64,000 nt of DNA from Candidatus Gastranaerophilales bacterium (GTDB taxonomy: Bacteria; Cyanobacteriota; Vampirovibrionia; Gastranaerophilales; Gastranaerophilaceae): contig CALVBU010000002.1 in NCBI GenBank assembly GCA_944325875.1, positions 62,001-126,000 on the forward strand, given 5' to 3'. Position 1 is the first letter of the stretch. The number at the start of each line of letters is the position of its first letter. Shown piece after piece: positions 45,776 through 53,630 of this stretch. Under the pieces are notes generated by a model, which saw nothing but the letters and a program-made list of their open reading frames with translations, searched no databases and was not told the DNA's origin. The position numbers and the translations under genes were made by a program.

Positions 45776-46429
45776 TTACATTTCACTTAAAACGCTTATT
45801 ATATCTTGTTTTGAAAGATTCGGATTAATTTCTTTAATAGAAGTAATACTATCAGTAGAGACCTTTTCGTGAAAAACCTTTTCTAATAATTCTCTATCAT
45901 AATCATATAGAATTGAACCGTGTTGAAGAATATACCCTTCTTTACGACATTGAGCCGAGCCAATAAGTTTTTTGCCTTGATAACATAAATCAGCCCCTGT
46001 TGAAATTAACATACAATAATCAAATTTTGTATTAACCGGCTTTGCTCCTCCAAAATCCAGCTCTATACCAAGTTTGGCAAATTTATCAATCAAAACTTTT
46101 GAAATTTCTATATAGGATTTTGTAACATTTTCGCCATGTTTTAAATACGAAACCGGACAAATAAAGCTATACGTGATTTCATCATCATGAAGCAAAGCTC
46201 TGCCCCCAGTAAGCCTTTTGACCAAATCTATATTAGTATCTTTTAGAAACTTTTTATCTATAAAAGAGTCTTGCTGATTTCTTCCAAGAGAAATACAAGC
46301 AGGACGCCAACCATAGAGCCTAAATATAGGATAATCGAGTTTTTCAGATATTGCAAAATCAAGCAAATCACTGTCTTTTTGCATATTTTCTTGACCAGTC
46401 AGCACTTCGTATGGAATAAATTTAATCAT
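45776..46429 (-). CDS. lipM: Octanoyltransferase LipM (lipoate-protein ligase A family)
   Basis: Moves octanoyl from acyl carrier protein to a lipoyl domain, the step before LipA. Family marks: RLYGWRPACISLGRNQ, VKRLTGGRALLHDDEITYS, the cysteine in FDYCMLISTGADL where LipM has its catalytic cysteine, and KKLIGSAQCRKEGYILQHGS. 218 residues from the ATG at 46429. It overlaps the upstream gene by 8 nt. LplA-type ligase is the alternative; the cysteine favours LipM. Confidence 0.85.
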   Translation of the reverse strand: MIKFIPYEVLTGQENMQKDSDLLDFAISEKLDYPIFRLYGWRPACISLGRNQQDSFIDKKFLKDTNIDLVKRLTGGRALLHDDEITYSFICPVSYLKHGENVTKSYIEISKVLIDKFAKLGIELDFGGAKPVNTKFDYCMLISTGADLCYQGKKLIGSAQCRKEGYILQHGSILYDYDRELLEKVFHEKVSTDSITSIKEINPNLSKQDIISVLSEM

Positions 46430-47312
46430 TTTTTTTATCTCTTTCCATAAGAGCTTTTTCAAACTGAGTAAAGACATCATTTCCGACAAATTGTTCTAAA
46501 GCCGCACGACGCGCGTTAAAAGTTGCACGTGCTTTGTTCAAGTCATCAATTGATGTTCTATAATATGCATCTGTGATTAAGATAACCTCTCTCGACTGGT
46601 CCTGAGATGCTTCATAATTCTTTTTGCGTTGCTCTGTAACTTTTACAAGCAAATCTACCATTTTTTTAGCGGTCATATAGTCATAATAAAGATTTACCGT
46701 ATTTTGCTGAAGATCTTCTATTTTACGAATAAGGATAATCATATCAGCATCTGTTACTTTTGTATATTTATAATTCAGAGCTTTAGTATCCTGTGCAAAT
46801 ATACTAAGCACACTACTACCTAAAATCGAACCTGTTGCAAGCATTGGATTTCCCATGCCAGCGCCAACAAGAGTTGACATGCTTGCTATGTTCATTAAAA
46901 CTTTTTTAACAGACTTTTCATCGGGTTTATTTTCGTCAGGATTTGCAAGCTTATAAAGAGCAAAGCTAATCGTATCACTTTTAGAGGCCGCACCTTGCCA
47001 TAAAAGTGACAAATCTCCCATCATATCATTTTCGTCAAGCTCAAGCTCTTTTGAAATCTCTTGAGACATCTTCTTTATACTTAAATCCGCATAAGTTAAA
47101 TCCCCGGGATCAACATTTTCAATATCAGTCTTAACTTCTTTTTTTTCAATATTTTGTTTTACTTCAACATAAGGATTTTCAGGCTTATCAGTAAGACCAA
47201 CCCTATAAGCAGGGGACTTAGGCCCTTGCAATTCCAAATCCTCTAAAGTAACAGCAAATGTCGGTAGGGCACATAACAATACAAAAAGAGGCACATATAG
47301 AAGCTTTTTCAT
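46422..47312 (-). CDS. Secreted helical-hairpin protein, TolC-like pattern (paralogue 2)
   Basis: Signal peptide MKKLLYVPLFVLLCALPTFA. Residues about 95-150 hold a G/A/S/M-rich hydrophobic stretch; the region after about 185 has long helices (DLQQNTVNLYYDYMTAKKM, then YYRTSIDDLNKARATFNAR and RAALEQFVGND) like the coiled-coil hairpin of TolC-family proteins, but no beta-barrel strands are evident. Its neighbour at 47312 is a diverged paralogue, sharing LWxG...FALxKLA and the helical pattern. TAATG overlap with that gene. Confidence 0.75.
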   Translation of the reverse strand: MKKLLYVPLFVLLCALPTFAVTLEDLELQGPKSPAYRVGLTDKPENPYVEVKQNIEKKEVKTDIENVDPGDLTYADLSIKKMSQEISKELELDENDMMGDLSLLWQGAASKSDTISFALYKLANPDENKPDEKSVKKVLMNIASMSTLVGAGMGNPMLATGSILGSSVLSIFAQDTKALNYKYTKVTDADMIILIRKIEDLQQNTVNLYYDYMTAKKMVDLLVKVTEQRKKNYEASQDQSREVILITDAYYRTSIDDLNKARATFNARRAALEQFVGNDVFTQFEKALMERDKKND

Positions 47313-48124
47313 TATTTACCTCCTCCATTAAATAAAGTTGTATTGTAATTGTACTGATACATATTCAAACTATCCACAACCTTTTTCCCTGCCAAACGTT
47401 GCAACTCAAGATGGTATTTCTTAGCATTTTGAAGATAATAAAATTCCTCAAGTGCCATATTATCATACAAAGATGATGAAATCGTAATCTCAAGCAAATC
47501 ATTTTGTTCAAGTGCATTATTGTAATTTTTATTATATAAAAGTAATTTTGAACGAGTTTCTTTAAGCTGGGTAAGAGCACCTTTATAATTATAATAAGCA
47601 TTAATAATCTTATCTTGCAAATTTTCAATTAACCCTGCGAGTTCAATTAGTTCAGTATCAGTAATCGGAACTTCTGTTGGTAAATTCTTTTTATTGATAA
47701 GATTTTGAGCCAAACGGCCTGCAGCAAAAGCACCGCTTTGAACCATATAGTCAGCACCCATCATAGAAGGCGCGAAAGAAGCTCCAGCGACTAATGCTGA
47801 TAGAGTTTTTGACATTAGGGAAGAATGAATTCTTCTCTGACTTTCAGGAGTTGCAAGTTTTTTCAGTGCAAACTCAATAACCTGATTGTTTTCAACGGTA
47901 CCTTTCCAAAGTTTCTCAATATCTTCAAGATCCTTTTCTTTTTGCATCTTAACTAACTCTTGCATGACCTGAGTATCATTCAGAATAAGTGATGTTTTCA
48001 TCTTTACATCACTTTTAGGAAGTTCTATCTTTTCAGGCTTAACACCCTCGAGTGAAACTTCCTCAGGCTCAGCAAAAACACACATACCGCCCAACATTAT
48101 CATGAATATTAAAAGCCATCTCAT
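47312..48124 (-). CDS. Secreted helical-hairpin protein, TolC-like pattern (paralogue 1)
   Basis: ATG at 48124 gives signal peptide MRWLLIFMIMLGGMCVFA. Shares with the next gene the segment DIEKLWKG...VIEFALKKLA and the helices LIENLQDKIINAYYNYKGA and LYDNMALEEFYYLQNAKK. About 270 residues, ending with a Gly-rich tail. TATAAC 6 nt before the ATG points to leaderless transcription. First gene of a three-gene operon ending in lipM. Confidence 0.75.
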   Translation of the reverse strand: MRWLLIFMIMLGGMCVFAEPEEVSLEGVKPEKIELPKSDVKMKTSLILNDTQVMQELVKMQKEKDLEDIEKLWKGTVENNQVIEFALKKLATPESQRRIHSSLMSKTLSALVAGASFAPSMMGADYMVQSGAFAAGRLAQNLINKKNLPTEVPITDTELIELAGLIENLQDKIINAYYNYKGALTQLKETRSKLLLYNKNYNNALEQNDLLEITISSSLYDNMALEEFYYLQNAKKYHLELQRLAGKKVVDSLNMYQYNYNTTLFNGGGK

Positions 48125-48130
48125 ATCAAA

Positions 48131-48136
48131 GTTATA
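48131..48136 (-). promoter_or_regulatory. -10 box of the TolC-like operon, leaderless type
   Basis: TGGTATAAC, 6 nt before the ATG at 48124, no Shine-Dalgarno. Confidence 0.5.
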
Positions 48137-48240
48137 CCATAAGCAAAATAATAAATCCAATGATTGATACTCTTATAAATCCTTGGATTGTTCTACGGAT
48201 TAGAAAAAAAAAGTAGAATTATAATGTAAAGCGAGGAGAA

Positions 48241-48981
48241 ATGGCTATAAAATCAGTAAAAACAAAAACCCCAAAAAATGAAGCACAGAAACAAAAAGAT
48301 TTTTTTGTACTGGCAGATGCATTGAGACAGCAAAATTCATATAAAGAAGCTATCTCTCACTATCTCAATGCAATTTTAATAAATCGTAATGATGAAAATT
48401 CATATTATGGTTTAGGACTTTGCTATAAAGCAATAGAAAATTATGCAAAAGCCATAAAATATTTTGAAAAAGCAACAGAATTAAAAACTGATTTTTATGA
48501 AGCATATTATGAGTTAGGACTTTGCCACCTTGCAGAAGGAATACCTTGCGGGGCAATAAAAAGCTTTGTTCAGGCTATTCAGCTAAACCCTGAACAGCCT
48601 GAAGCGATTTTACAACTTGGTATTGCACATGAAATGTGTGACGAAGCAGATATGGCTTTAATGATTTATCAAAAATTAATAGAAAATTCTCCAAAGTATA
48701 TAAGAGCTTACGAGAAAAAAGCCGAATTACTAATGAAGTTAAACGACTACAAAGAAGCTAGTCTTTTATATAATAAAATCTTAAAACTTAACCCTGAATT
48801 TTACAGAGCATACTTAGGAATAGGAACCTGCTTTGATAAACTCGGAAAAAGAATCGAAGCTCAAAGATACTACAGAAAATTTCTCATAAAAAAACCTAAT
48901 TCACACAAGGCACCAATAGTAAAAGCACGTTTAGAAAAATTAAAATCTATAAAAAAAGATTTTAAACTTAACATTGTCTAA
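48241..48981 (+). CDS. Tetratricopeptide-repeat protein
   Basis: 246 residues, about six TPR units, for example AISHYLNAILINRNDENSYY, AIKYFEKATELKTDFYEAYY and ASLLYNKILKLNPEFYRAYL. No signal peptide; a cytoplasmic scaffold is likely. GAGGAG sets the start. Divergent from the TolC-like operon. Confidence 0.9.
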   Translation: MAIKSVKTKTPKNEAQKQKDFFVLADALRQQNSYKEAISHYLNAILINRNDENSYYGLGLCYKAIENYAKAIKYFEKATELKTDFYEAYYELGLCHLAEGIPCGAIKSFVQAIQLNPEQPEAILQLGIAHEMCDEADMALMIYQKLIENSPKYIRAYEKKAELLMKLNDYKEASLLYNKILKLNPEFYRAYLGIGTCFDKLGKRIEAQRYYRKFLIKKPNSHKAPIVKARLEKLKSIKKDFKLNIV

Positions 48982-48984
48982 GAC

Positions 48985-50220
48985 TTAATTCTTCACGTAC
49001 TTTCTGCCAACAAGCTCATCCGGTAAAAACTGCTGCTCTACATCAGGTGCATCATGAGAATAGACATAACCTATTCCAAACCCGTAATTTTTAGCATCTT
49101 TATAATGTGCATCTCTTAAATGCATTGGAGGCGGAAAATCTTTACCATTATCAATATCAGCTAATGCAGCATCAATAGCACAAACAGTTTCATTTGATTT
49201 TGGAGCCCGAGCAACATAAATGACAGCCTGAGCCAATGGAATTCGTCCCTCTGGTAAACCCAACAATTCAACAGCTTTATACGCGTTAAGTGCAACATTT
49301 AACGCATTAGGATCAGCATTCCCGACATCTTCTGCAGAACAAGTTATTAATCTTCTTGCTATAAATCTCGGATCTTCACCAGCAGCAATCATTTTAGCTA
49401 AATAATAAATTGCAGCATCAGGATCACTACCTCTCAAACTCTTTTGAAATGCAGACGCACAATCATAATGTTCCTGTTGAGAATATCTTGTATTACGTTT
49501 TTGACAAATTTCTTCTATAATCTTAACTGTCAGATTTCGTCTACCGTCTATCAAGTCACTTGCAAAATAAGCATTTTCAACAACATTAAGCGCATATCTT
49601 GCATCCCCTCTTGCGAGATTTACGATAAAATCTAAAACTCCACCCTCACAGTCCATTGGCACATAATGCTTTGCCAGATATCCAAAACCTTTCATAATAA
49701 TCTTTTGCATACTTTCATCATCAATAGAATTAAGCCTTACAACCTGTACTCTGGATAAAAGCGCAGGTACAACTTGGAAAGAAGGATTTTCCGTAGTTGA
49801 ACCAATCAAAAACAAAGTGCCATTCTCAAGATGTGGCAAAAGTGCATCCTGCTGAGTTTTAGAATAACGATGAATTTCATCTATAAACAAGATTGTCTTA
49901 ACTCCGCTTCGCAAAGCCATTTTTGCACTTTCTACAGCATCTTTAATATCTTTTACACCTGATGTCACCGCAGAAATCTCAATAAAATTAGCATTAGTTT
50001 TTGTTGCAATAAGTCTTGCAAGCGTCGTCTTGCCGCACCCTGGAGTTCCCCAAAATATCATTGAAAATAATCGCTGGGTTCTCAATAAATTTAAAATAGG
50101 ACTATTGGGCGATACAACATTGCTCTGCCCGAGAAATTCCTCCAAAGTCTTTGGACGAAGCAATTCTGCAAGTGGTATCTGCTTATTTTGATTTTCGAGT
50201 TCCGTAAAAAGATTATTCAT
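48985..50220 (-). CDS. rarA: Replication-associated recombination protein RarA (MgsA)
   Basis: AAA+ ATPase acting at stalled forks. Walker A GTPGCGKTTLARLIA, Walker B ILFIDEIHRY, sensor 1 GSTTENPSF, and the MgsA C-terminal domain (CASAFQKSLRGSDPDAAIYYLAKM, MHLRDAHYKDAK). 411 residues. No Shine-Dalgarno; TAGAAT 6 nt before the ATG (followed by TATACT) fits leaderless transcription. Confidence 0.94.
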   Translation of the reverse strand: MNNLFTELENQNKQIPLAELLRPKTLEEFLGQSNVVSPNSPILNLLRTQRLFSMIFWGTPGCGKTTLARLIATKTNANFIEISAVTSGVKDIKDAVESAKMALRSGVKTILFIDEIHRYSKTQQDALLPHLENGTLFLIGSTTENPSFQVVPALLSRVQVVRLNSIDDESMQKIIMKGFGYLAKHYVPMDCEGGVLDFIVNLARGDARYALNVVENAYFASDLIDGRRNLTVKIIEEICQKRNTRYSQQEHYDCASAFQKSLRGSDPDAAIYYLAKMIAAGEDPRFIARRLITCSAEDVGNADPNALNVALNAYKAVELLGLPEGRIPLAQAVIYVARAPKSNETVCAIDAALADIDNGKDFPPPMHLRDAHYKDAKNYGFGIGYVYSHDAPDVEQQFLPDELVGRKYVKN

Positions 50221-50222
50221 AG

Positions 50223-50232
50223 TATAATTCTA
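50223..50232. promoter_or_regulatory. Overlapping divergent -10 elements of rarA and the solute-binding protein gene
   Basis: Plus-strand TATAAT (50223-50228) and minus-strand TAGAAT (50227-50232) share bases, so the two promoters should exclude each other. Positions fit starts at 50256 (+) and 50220 (-). Confidence 0.5.
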
Positions 50233-50255
50233 ACATCAAAAGAGTGAGGTATCAA

Positions 50256-51476
50256 ATGCATAAAATCTACGCAGCGTTGTTAATTCTTTGTGTCTCTTTA
50301 TTTGCAGTATTTTATAAACCGACAGACAAAACTTCTCAAAATGAAGTTATCGTTTGGACTCTGCAAATGAGTGATTTCTCAGACTATATGAACAGAGTAA
50401 TTTCAGAATTTGAAAAAGAAAATCCAACAATTAAAATTAAATGGATTGATGTTCCATTTTCTGAAGGTGAAAAAAGAACCCTCGCTTCTGTTCTAAGCGA
50501 CAACCCACCAGATTTAATCAACCTTAACCCTGATTTTTCAGCAACATTAGCTCAAAAAGGAGCTCTCGCTGAAATTGATAAAAAACAAACATCTCAATTT
50601 AATCAAGAAATATTGAAGTCTTTGGAATATAACGGAAAATTGTATTCAATTCCTTGGTATGCAACTTCTGCTGTCACAATTTATAATAAAAAATTAATAC
50701 AAAAAGCAGGAGTCGAAGTACCTAAAACCTATGAAGAAATTGGTCAAATTGCACCCATTATAAAAGAGAAAACAGGAACGTATGTATTTTTACCTAATAT
50801 TACCGAAAATGACACTATGCTAAAAATTCTAAACAAATATGGTGTAAACTCTCCTGAAACAATCACTTCAGACAAATCAATAAAGGTATTTGAATTCTTT
50901 AAAAATTTATATGCAAATAACCTTATTCCAAAAGAATCAATTACCCAAACTCATAGAGAAGCTCTTGAAAAATATATGTCAGAAAATATTGTACTTTTTC
51001 AAGCCGGAGCAAACTTTTTAAATATGATTAAAGAAAACGCCCCATCTACTTATAAAAACACTGATGTTGCAGCACAAATTACAGGTGAACTTGGACAAAA
51101 TGATTTTTCACTTATGAATTTTATAATCCCCCTAAAAGCAAAACATAAAGATGAAGCACTAAAATTTGCTCTATATTTAACAAATGATAAAAATCAACTT
51201 GAACTTGCAAAATTAACAAACGTTATTGCAACAAATAATAGCGCATTACAGGATGATTTTTATACAAAATACAACGAGACTGATTTAATGGCAAAAGCTC
51301 GAGTAATAAGTGCAAAACAATTAACAAAAGTACAACCTGTACTTAAATCCTCAAGAAACCAAAAAGATATAAACAATCTAATTAATACCGCAGTTCAAGA
51401 AATTCTGCTTGATAAAAGCTCTACAAAAAATATCCTTGAAAAAGTTCAAAAAGATTGGATAATTTTAAACAAATAA
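50256..51476 (+). CDS. ABC-transporter extracellular solute-binding protein (family 1, sugar type)
   Basis: About 406 residues. N-terminal hydrophobic segment (MHKIYAALLILCVSLFAVF) is a signal peptide or anchor. Binding-protein family 1 marks: EVIVWTLQMSDFSDYMNRVI, FEKENPTIKIKWIDVPFSE, DNPPDLINLNP and LYSIPWYATSAVTIYNKKL. ATG at 50256 follows GAGG; the GTG at 50244 is less likely. No permease genes are adjacent. Ligand unknown, likely an oligosaccharide or glycerophosphodiester. Confidence 0.88.
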   Translation: MHKIYAALLILCVSLFAVFYKPTDKTSQNEVIVWTLQMSDFSDYMNRVISEFEKENPTIKIKWIDVPFSEGEKRTLASVLSDNPPDLINLNPDFSATLAQKGALAEIDKKQTSQFNQEILKSLEYNGKLYSIPWYATSAVTIYNKKLIQKAGVEVPKTYEEIGQIAPIIKEKTGTYVFLPNITENDTMLKILNKYGVNSPETITSDKSIKVFEFFKNLYANNLIPKESITQTHREALEKYMSENIVLFQAGANFLNMIKENAPSTYKNTDVAAQITGELGQNDFSLMNFIIPLKAKHKDEALKFALYLTNDKNQLELAKLTNVIATNNSALQDDFYTKYNETDLMAKARVISAKQLTKVQPVLKSSRNQKDINNLINTAVQEILLDKSSTKNILEKVQKDWIILNK

Positions 51477-51477
51477 A

Positions 51478-51541
51478 AAAAGTATCATTGATCAAAAAAC
51501 TTTAGGATTTGAGGATACGCTTTTTGAAAAATGATACTTTT
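51478..51541. terminator. Long two-tier hairpin downstream of the solute-binding protein
   Basis: AAAAGTATCATT (51478-51489) pairs perfectly with AATGATACTTTT (51530-51541), and inside it TCAAAAA pairs with TTTTTGA. It ends with TTTT, so it may be a terminator, but the 64-nt size and perfect outer arms are unusual. Confidence 0.55.
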
Positions 51542-51554
51542 AACCTGCTAAAAA

Positions 51555-52076
51555 TTAGCAGAAAAATCTATTTGTTGAAAATACGCTAAAACCGGAGCCG
51601 AAATATGGAGTAGCTAAAGATGAAGGTAATGCAACACCATTAAATACTCCGCCCAAAATTCCTGGACTAGTGTAGGTCATTCCTCCGCCCATAAATCCCA
51701 TACCGCAGCCACAACCCATTGGAGGTGGAGGTGGAACGCAGCATCCGCCACCCCAGAAACCACCGCCATACATCCAAGGTGTTGTTACAGCATTGAATAA
51801 TGAAGCCCCTAATAAGCCATTCATGCCTTTCATGTTGGCTTCTTCAGAGCCATATCCTGCCATATTATTTACTATAAAACCAAGGTTGGAACCTGTAGTT
51901 TTACGCATATCATAAGCAACTTCGTTTCGGACTGCACCGTTTAGAACGTTCAACCCAAAATTCATTATAGAAGTCCCAGTATCGGCACCTTTCTGCTTAT
52001 CCTCAACAGCACCTACAGTACTGCCCAGAATATTATTAACTTGACTCAGCGTGTAATTTAACTTTGGTATGTCCAT
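51555..52076 (-). CDS. Gly/Cys/Pro-rich protein of unknown function
   Basis: 173 residues, not recognised. N-terminal 70 residues look ordinary (MDIPKLNYTLSQVNNILG); the middle is strongly biased, GGGFWGGGCCVPPPPPMGCGCG then MGFMGGG, and the C-terminus is F/S/G-rich ending in Cys. Cysteine pairs in a Gly/Pro matrix suggest metal binding, acylation or a disulfide-linked surface material. No Sec signal. GAGAG and TATAAT precede the start. Confidence 0.72.
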   Translation of the reverse strand: MDIPKLNYTLSQVNNILGSTVGAVEDKQKGADTGTSIMNFGLNVLNGAVRNEVAYDMRKTTGSNLGFIVNNMAGYGSEEANMKGMNGLLGASLFNAVTTPWMYGGGFWGGGCCVPPPPPMGCGCGMGFMGGGMTYTSPGILGGVFNGVALPSSLATPYFGSGFSVFSTNRFFC

Positions 52077-52185
52077 AATACATCTCTCGAATTATATACT
52101 GTATATATATTAAAAATTTTTTATTTAGATAATTGCCTAGAATTTTTATTTTATTAAGACATGTTACAAAAATAGTAAAAAAGAT

Positions 52186-52213
52186 TAAAGTTTACACACA
52201 CCCAAGCCGATAT
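52186..52213 (+). promoter_or_regulatory. Sigma-28/sigma-D-like promoter
   Basis: TAAAGTTT (52186-52193), 12 nt, GCCGATAT (52206-52213). This matches the sigma-D pattern TAAA-N14-16-GCCGATAT exactly. Predicted start near 52220 leaves a leader of about 30 nt with AAAGGG. Confidence 0.6.
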
Positions 52214-52250
52214 AACAAACATAAGGAAATTATAAAGGGATATATTACTA

Positions 52251-52754
52251 ATGGCATTAAGTGTTTCACAAAGTATTAATAATTTAGGAATAGATAGAGC
52301 TACCTTAAATCAGGTATCTCAAGAAATTCTTAAACGTGCAGCTGAAAAAAACAGTCAGTACAAAACTGCTGATAATGTAAATTTCTTTCAGCCACGTGAC
52401 CTTGGTATAGATCTCTATAATAATAAAATTGATACTAATACTCAAAAACAAATTGCATTGAACAATTCAGGACTTCAAATTCAATTAAGCCAAGAAGCAA
52501 TGAATGCAATTCACACATTAAATACAAAAGCAGCTCAAAATGTTCAAAAGAACGTTGAAGGCAAAATGACTATAGCAGTAAATGAAATTACAATACAAGA
52601 ACAAAAAAATCCAACACCAAGATTTAACAGCTTGGTAAGTATGGGTACAAGCAAAGACAAAAATGGCTCAAACCCATTCTATCATGGCGAATTATTAATG
52701 AACGGCTCTAAGAAAGAAGAAAACCAAGAAGATAAAAAATCTATCTTCGCTTAA
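52251..52754 (+). CDS. Uncharacterised signal-less protein under a sigma-28-like promoter
   Basis: 167 residues, not recognised. N-terminus MALSVSQSINNLGIDRATL is a polar amphipathic helix, similar in flavour to the 11023 protein's MGLSASQARLL. The body is N/Q/K-rich and helical with no membrane segment. Its stop overlaps that of the convergent gene at 52751. Could be a secreted structural or chaperone-like protein; that is a guess from promoter type only. Confidence 0.75.
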   Translation: MALSVSQSINNLGIDRATLNQVSQEILKRAAEKNSQYKTADNVNFFQPRDLGIDLYNNKIDTNTQKQIALNNSGLQIQLSQEAMNAIHTLNTKAAQNVQKNVEGKMTIAVNEITIQEQKNPTPRFNSLVSMGTSKDKNGSNPFYHGELLMNGSKKEENQEDKKSIFA

Positions 52755-53134
52755 TCAACAATATCATCAATAGGTTCTTCTTCATCTAAAATATTTTTAA
52801 CAGATTCTTCGATATTAGCTTCCCCGTGTTTACTTCTAATATCGTTTTTTCTTTTTTGGGAATTTTTTTCCATTTCCAACTTTTTAGCATTAATTACATT
52901 AGCTACATTCATCATAGCCAGTGAATTCAAAGTTGCACGCAAGACAGCACTTCTGTCCATATAACGTTCATGGCCTTCTTGCTCCTCTTCTTCTCTTTTT
53001 TGTTGAGCAAAATATTCTCCGCCTTGCCCCATTTTATCATCTTGGGTTCTAGCGGCAGTTCCGGAAATATCGCCGCTCTTAAAATTAAAAGCGCCGCCAA
53101 TCCCAAAAAATCCTGCTGACCTATTATCGACCAT
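52751..53134 (-). CDS. Uncharacterised charged protein
   Basis: 127 residues, not recognised. A G/F-rich N-terminus (SAGFFGIGGAFNFKSGD), a D/Q/E/K-rich coiled region (YFAQQKREEEEQEGHE) and an acidic end. No signal or membrane helix. GAGG precedes the ATG. It overlaps the convergent 52251 gene by 4 nt at the stops. Confidence 0.7.
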   Translation of the reverse strand: MVDNRSAGFFGIGGAFNFKSGDISGTAARTQDDKMGQGGEYFAQQKREEEEQEGHERYMDRSAVLRATLNSLAMMNVANVINAKKLEMEKNSQKRKNDIRSKHGEANIEESVKNILDEEEPIDDIVD

Positions 53135-53289
53135 GACTTTATCCTCTACACTTTATACTTTAGAAAAACACACTATTGCATTTTTCTCATCATTCACGTG
53201 TTTATTAGAGTATAACTAATTCAATGCTATATTAACTCATCTAAATAAATTATTTTGCTACATTATTAATATATTTTTACAATTCAATA

Positions 53290-53319
53290 CAAAAAAAGAG
53301 CCTTTTTAAAGGCTCTTTT
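53290..53319 (-). terminator. rpmB terminator
   Basis: AAAAGAGCC/GGCTCTTTT, 9 bp with an 8-nt loop, A/T runs on both sides. Confidence 0.85.
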
Positions 53320-53351
53320 CAAAAAGATTTAACAAAAAGTCGGTCAAAATC

Positions 53352-53540
53352 CTACGCTTTTTGAACTTTACCTGCTTTTAAGCAAGAAGTACAAACTTTA
53401 ATTTTTTTAGAAACGCCGTTTACAACAGCTTTAACAGTTTGTAAGTTAGGTTCTTGCGTATGAACGATTTGTTTATGCGAAAAAGTTAATTTCGCTGCTT
53501 TAATCGGCTTTTTGCCGCAAATTTCACATTGTTTAGACAT
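53352..53540 (-). CDS. rpmB: 50S ribosomal protein L28
   Basis: 62-residue large-subunit protein. CEICGKKP near the N-terminus and VCTSCLKAGKV at the C-terminus give the zinc-binding C-plus form. Stands alone with its own terminator, as is common. Confidence 0.95.
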   Translation of the reverse strand: MSKQCEICGKKPIKAAKLTFSHKQIVHTQEPNLQTVKAVVNGVSKKIKVCTSCLKAGKVQKA

Positions 53541-53630
53541 AATTATTCTTCCTTTTCTAGCTAGTTGCGTATTCTCATCATATCTGAAAAATTACAAAAA
53601 TCAAGTAACATGTTAAATTTCATTAAAATA

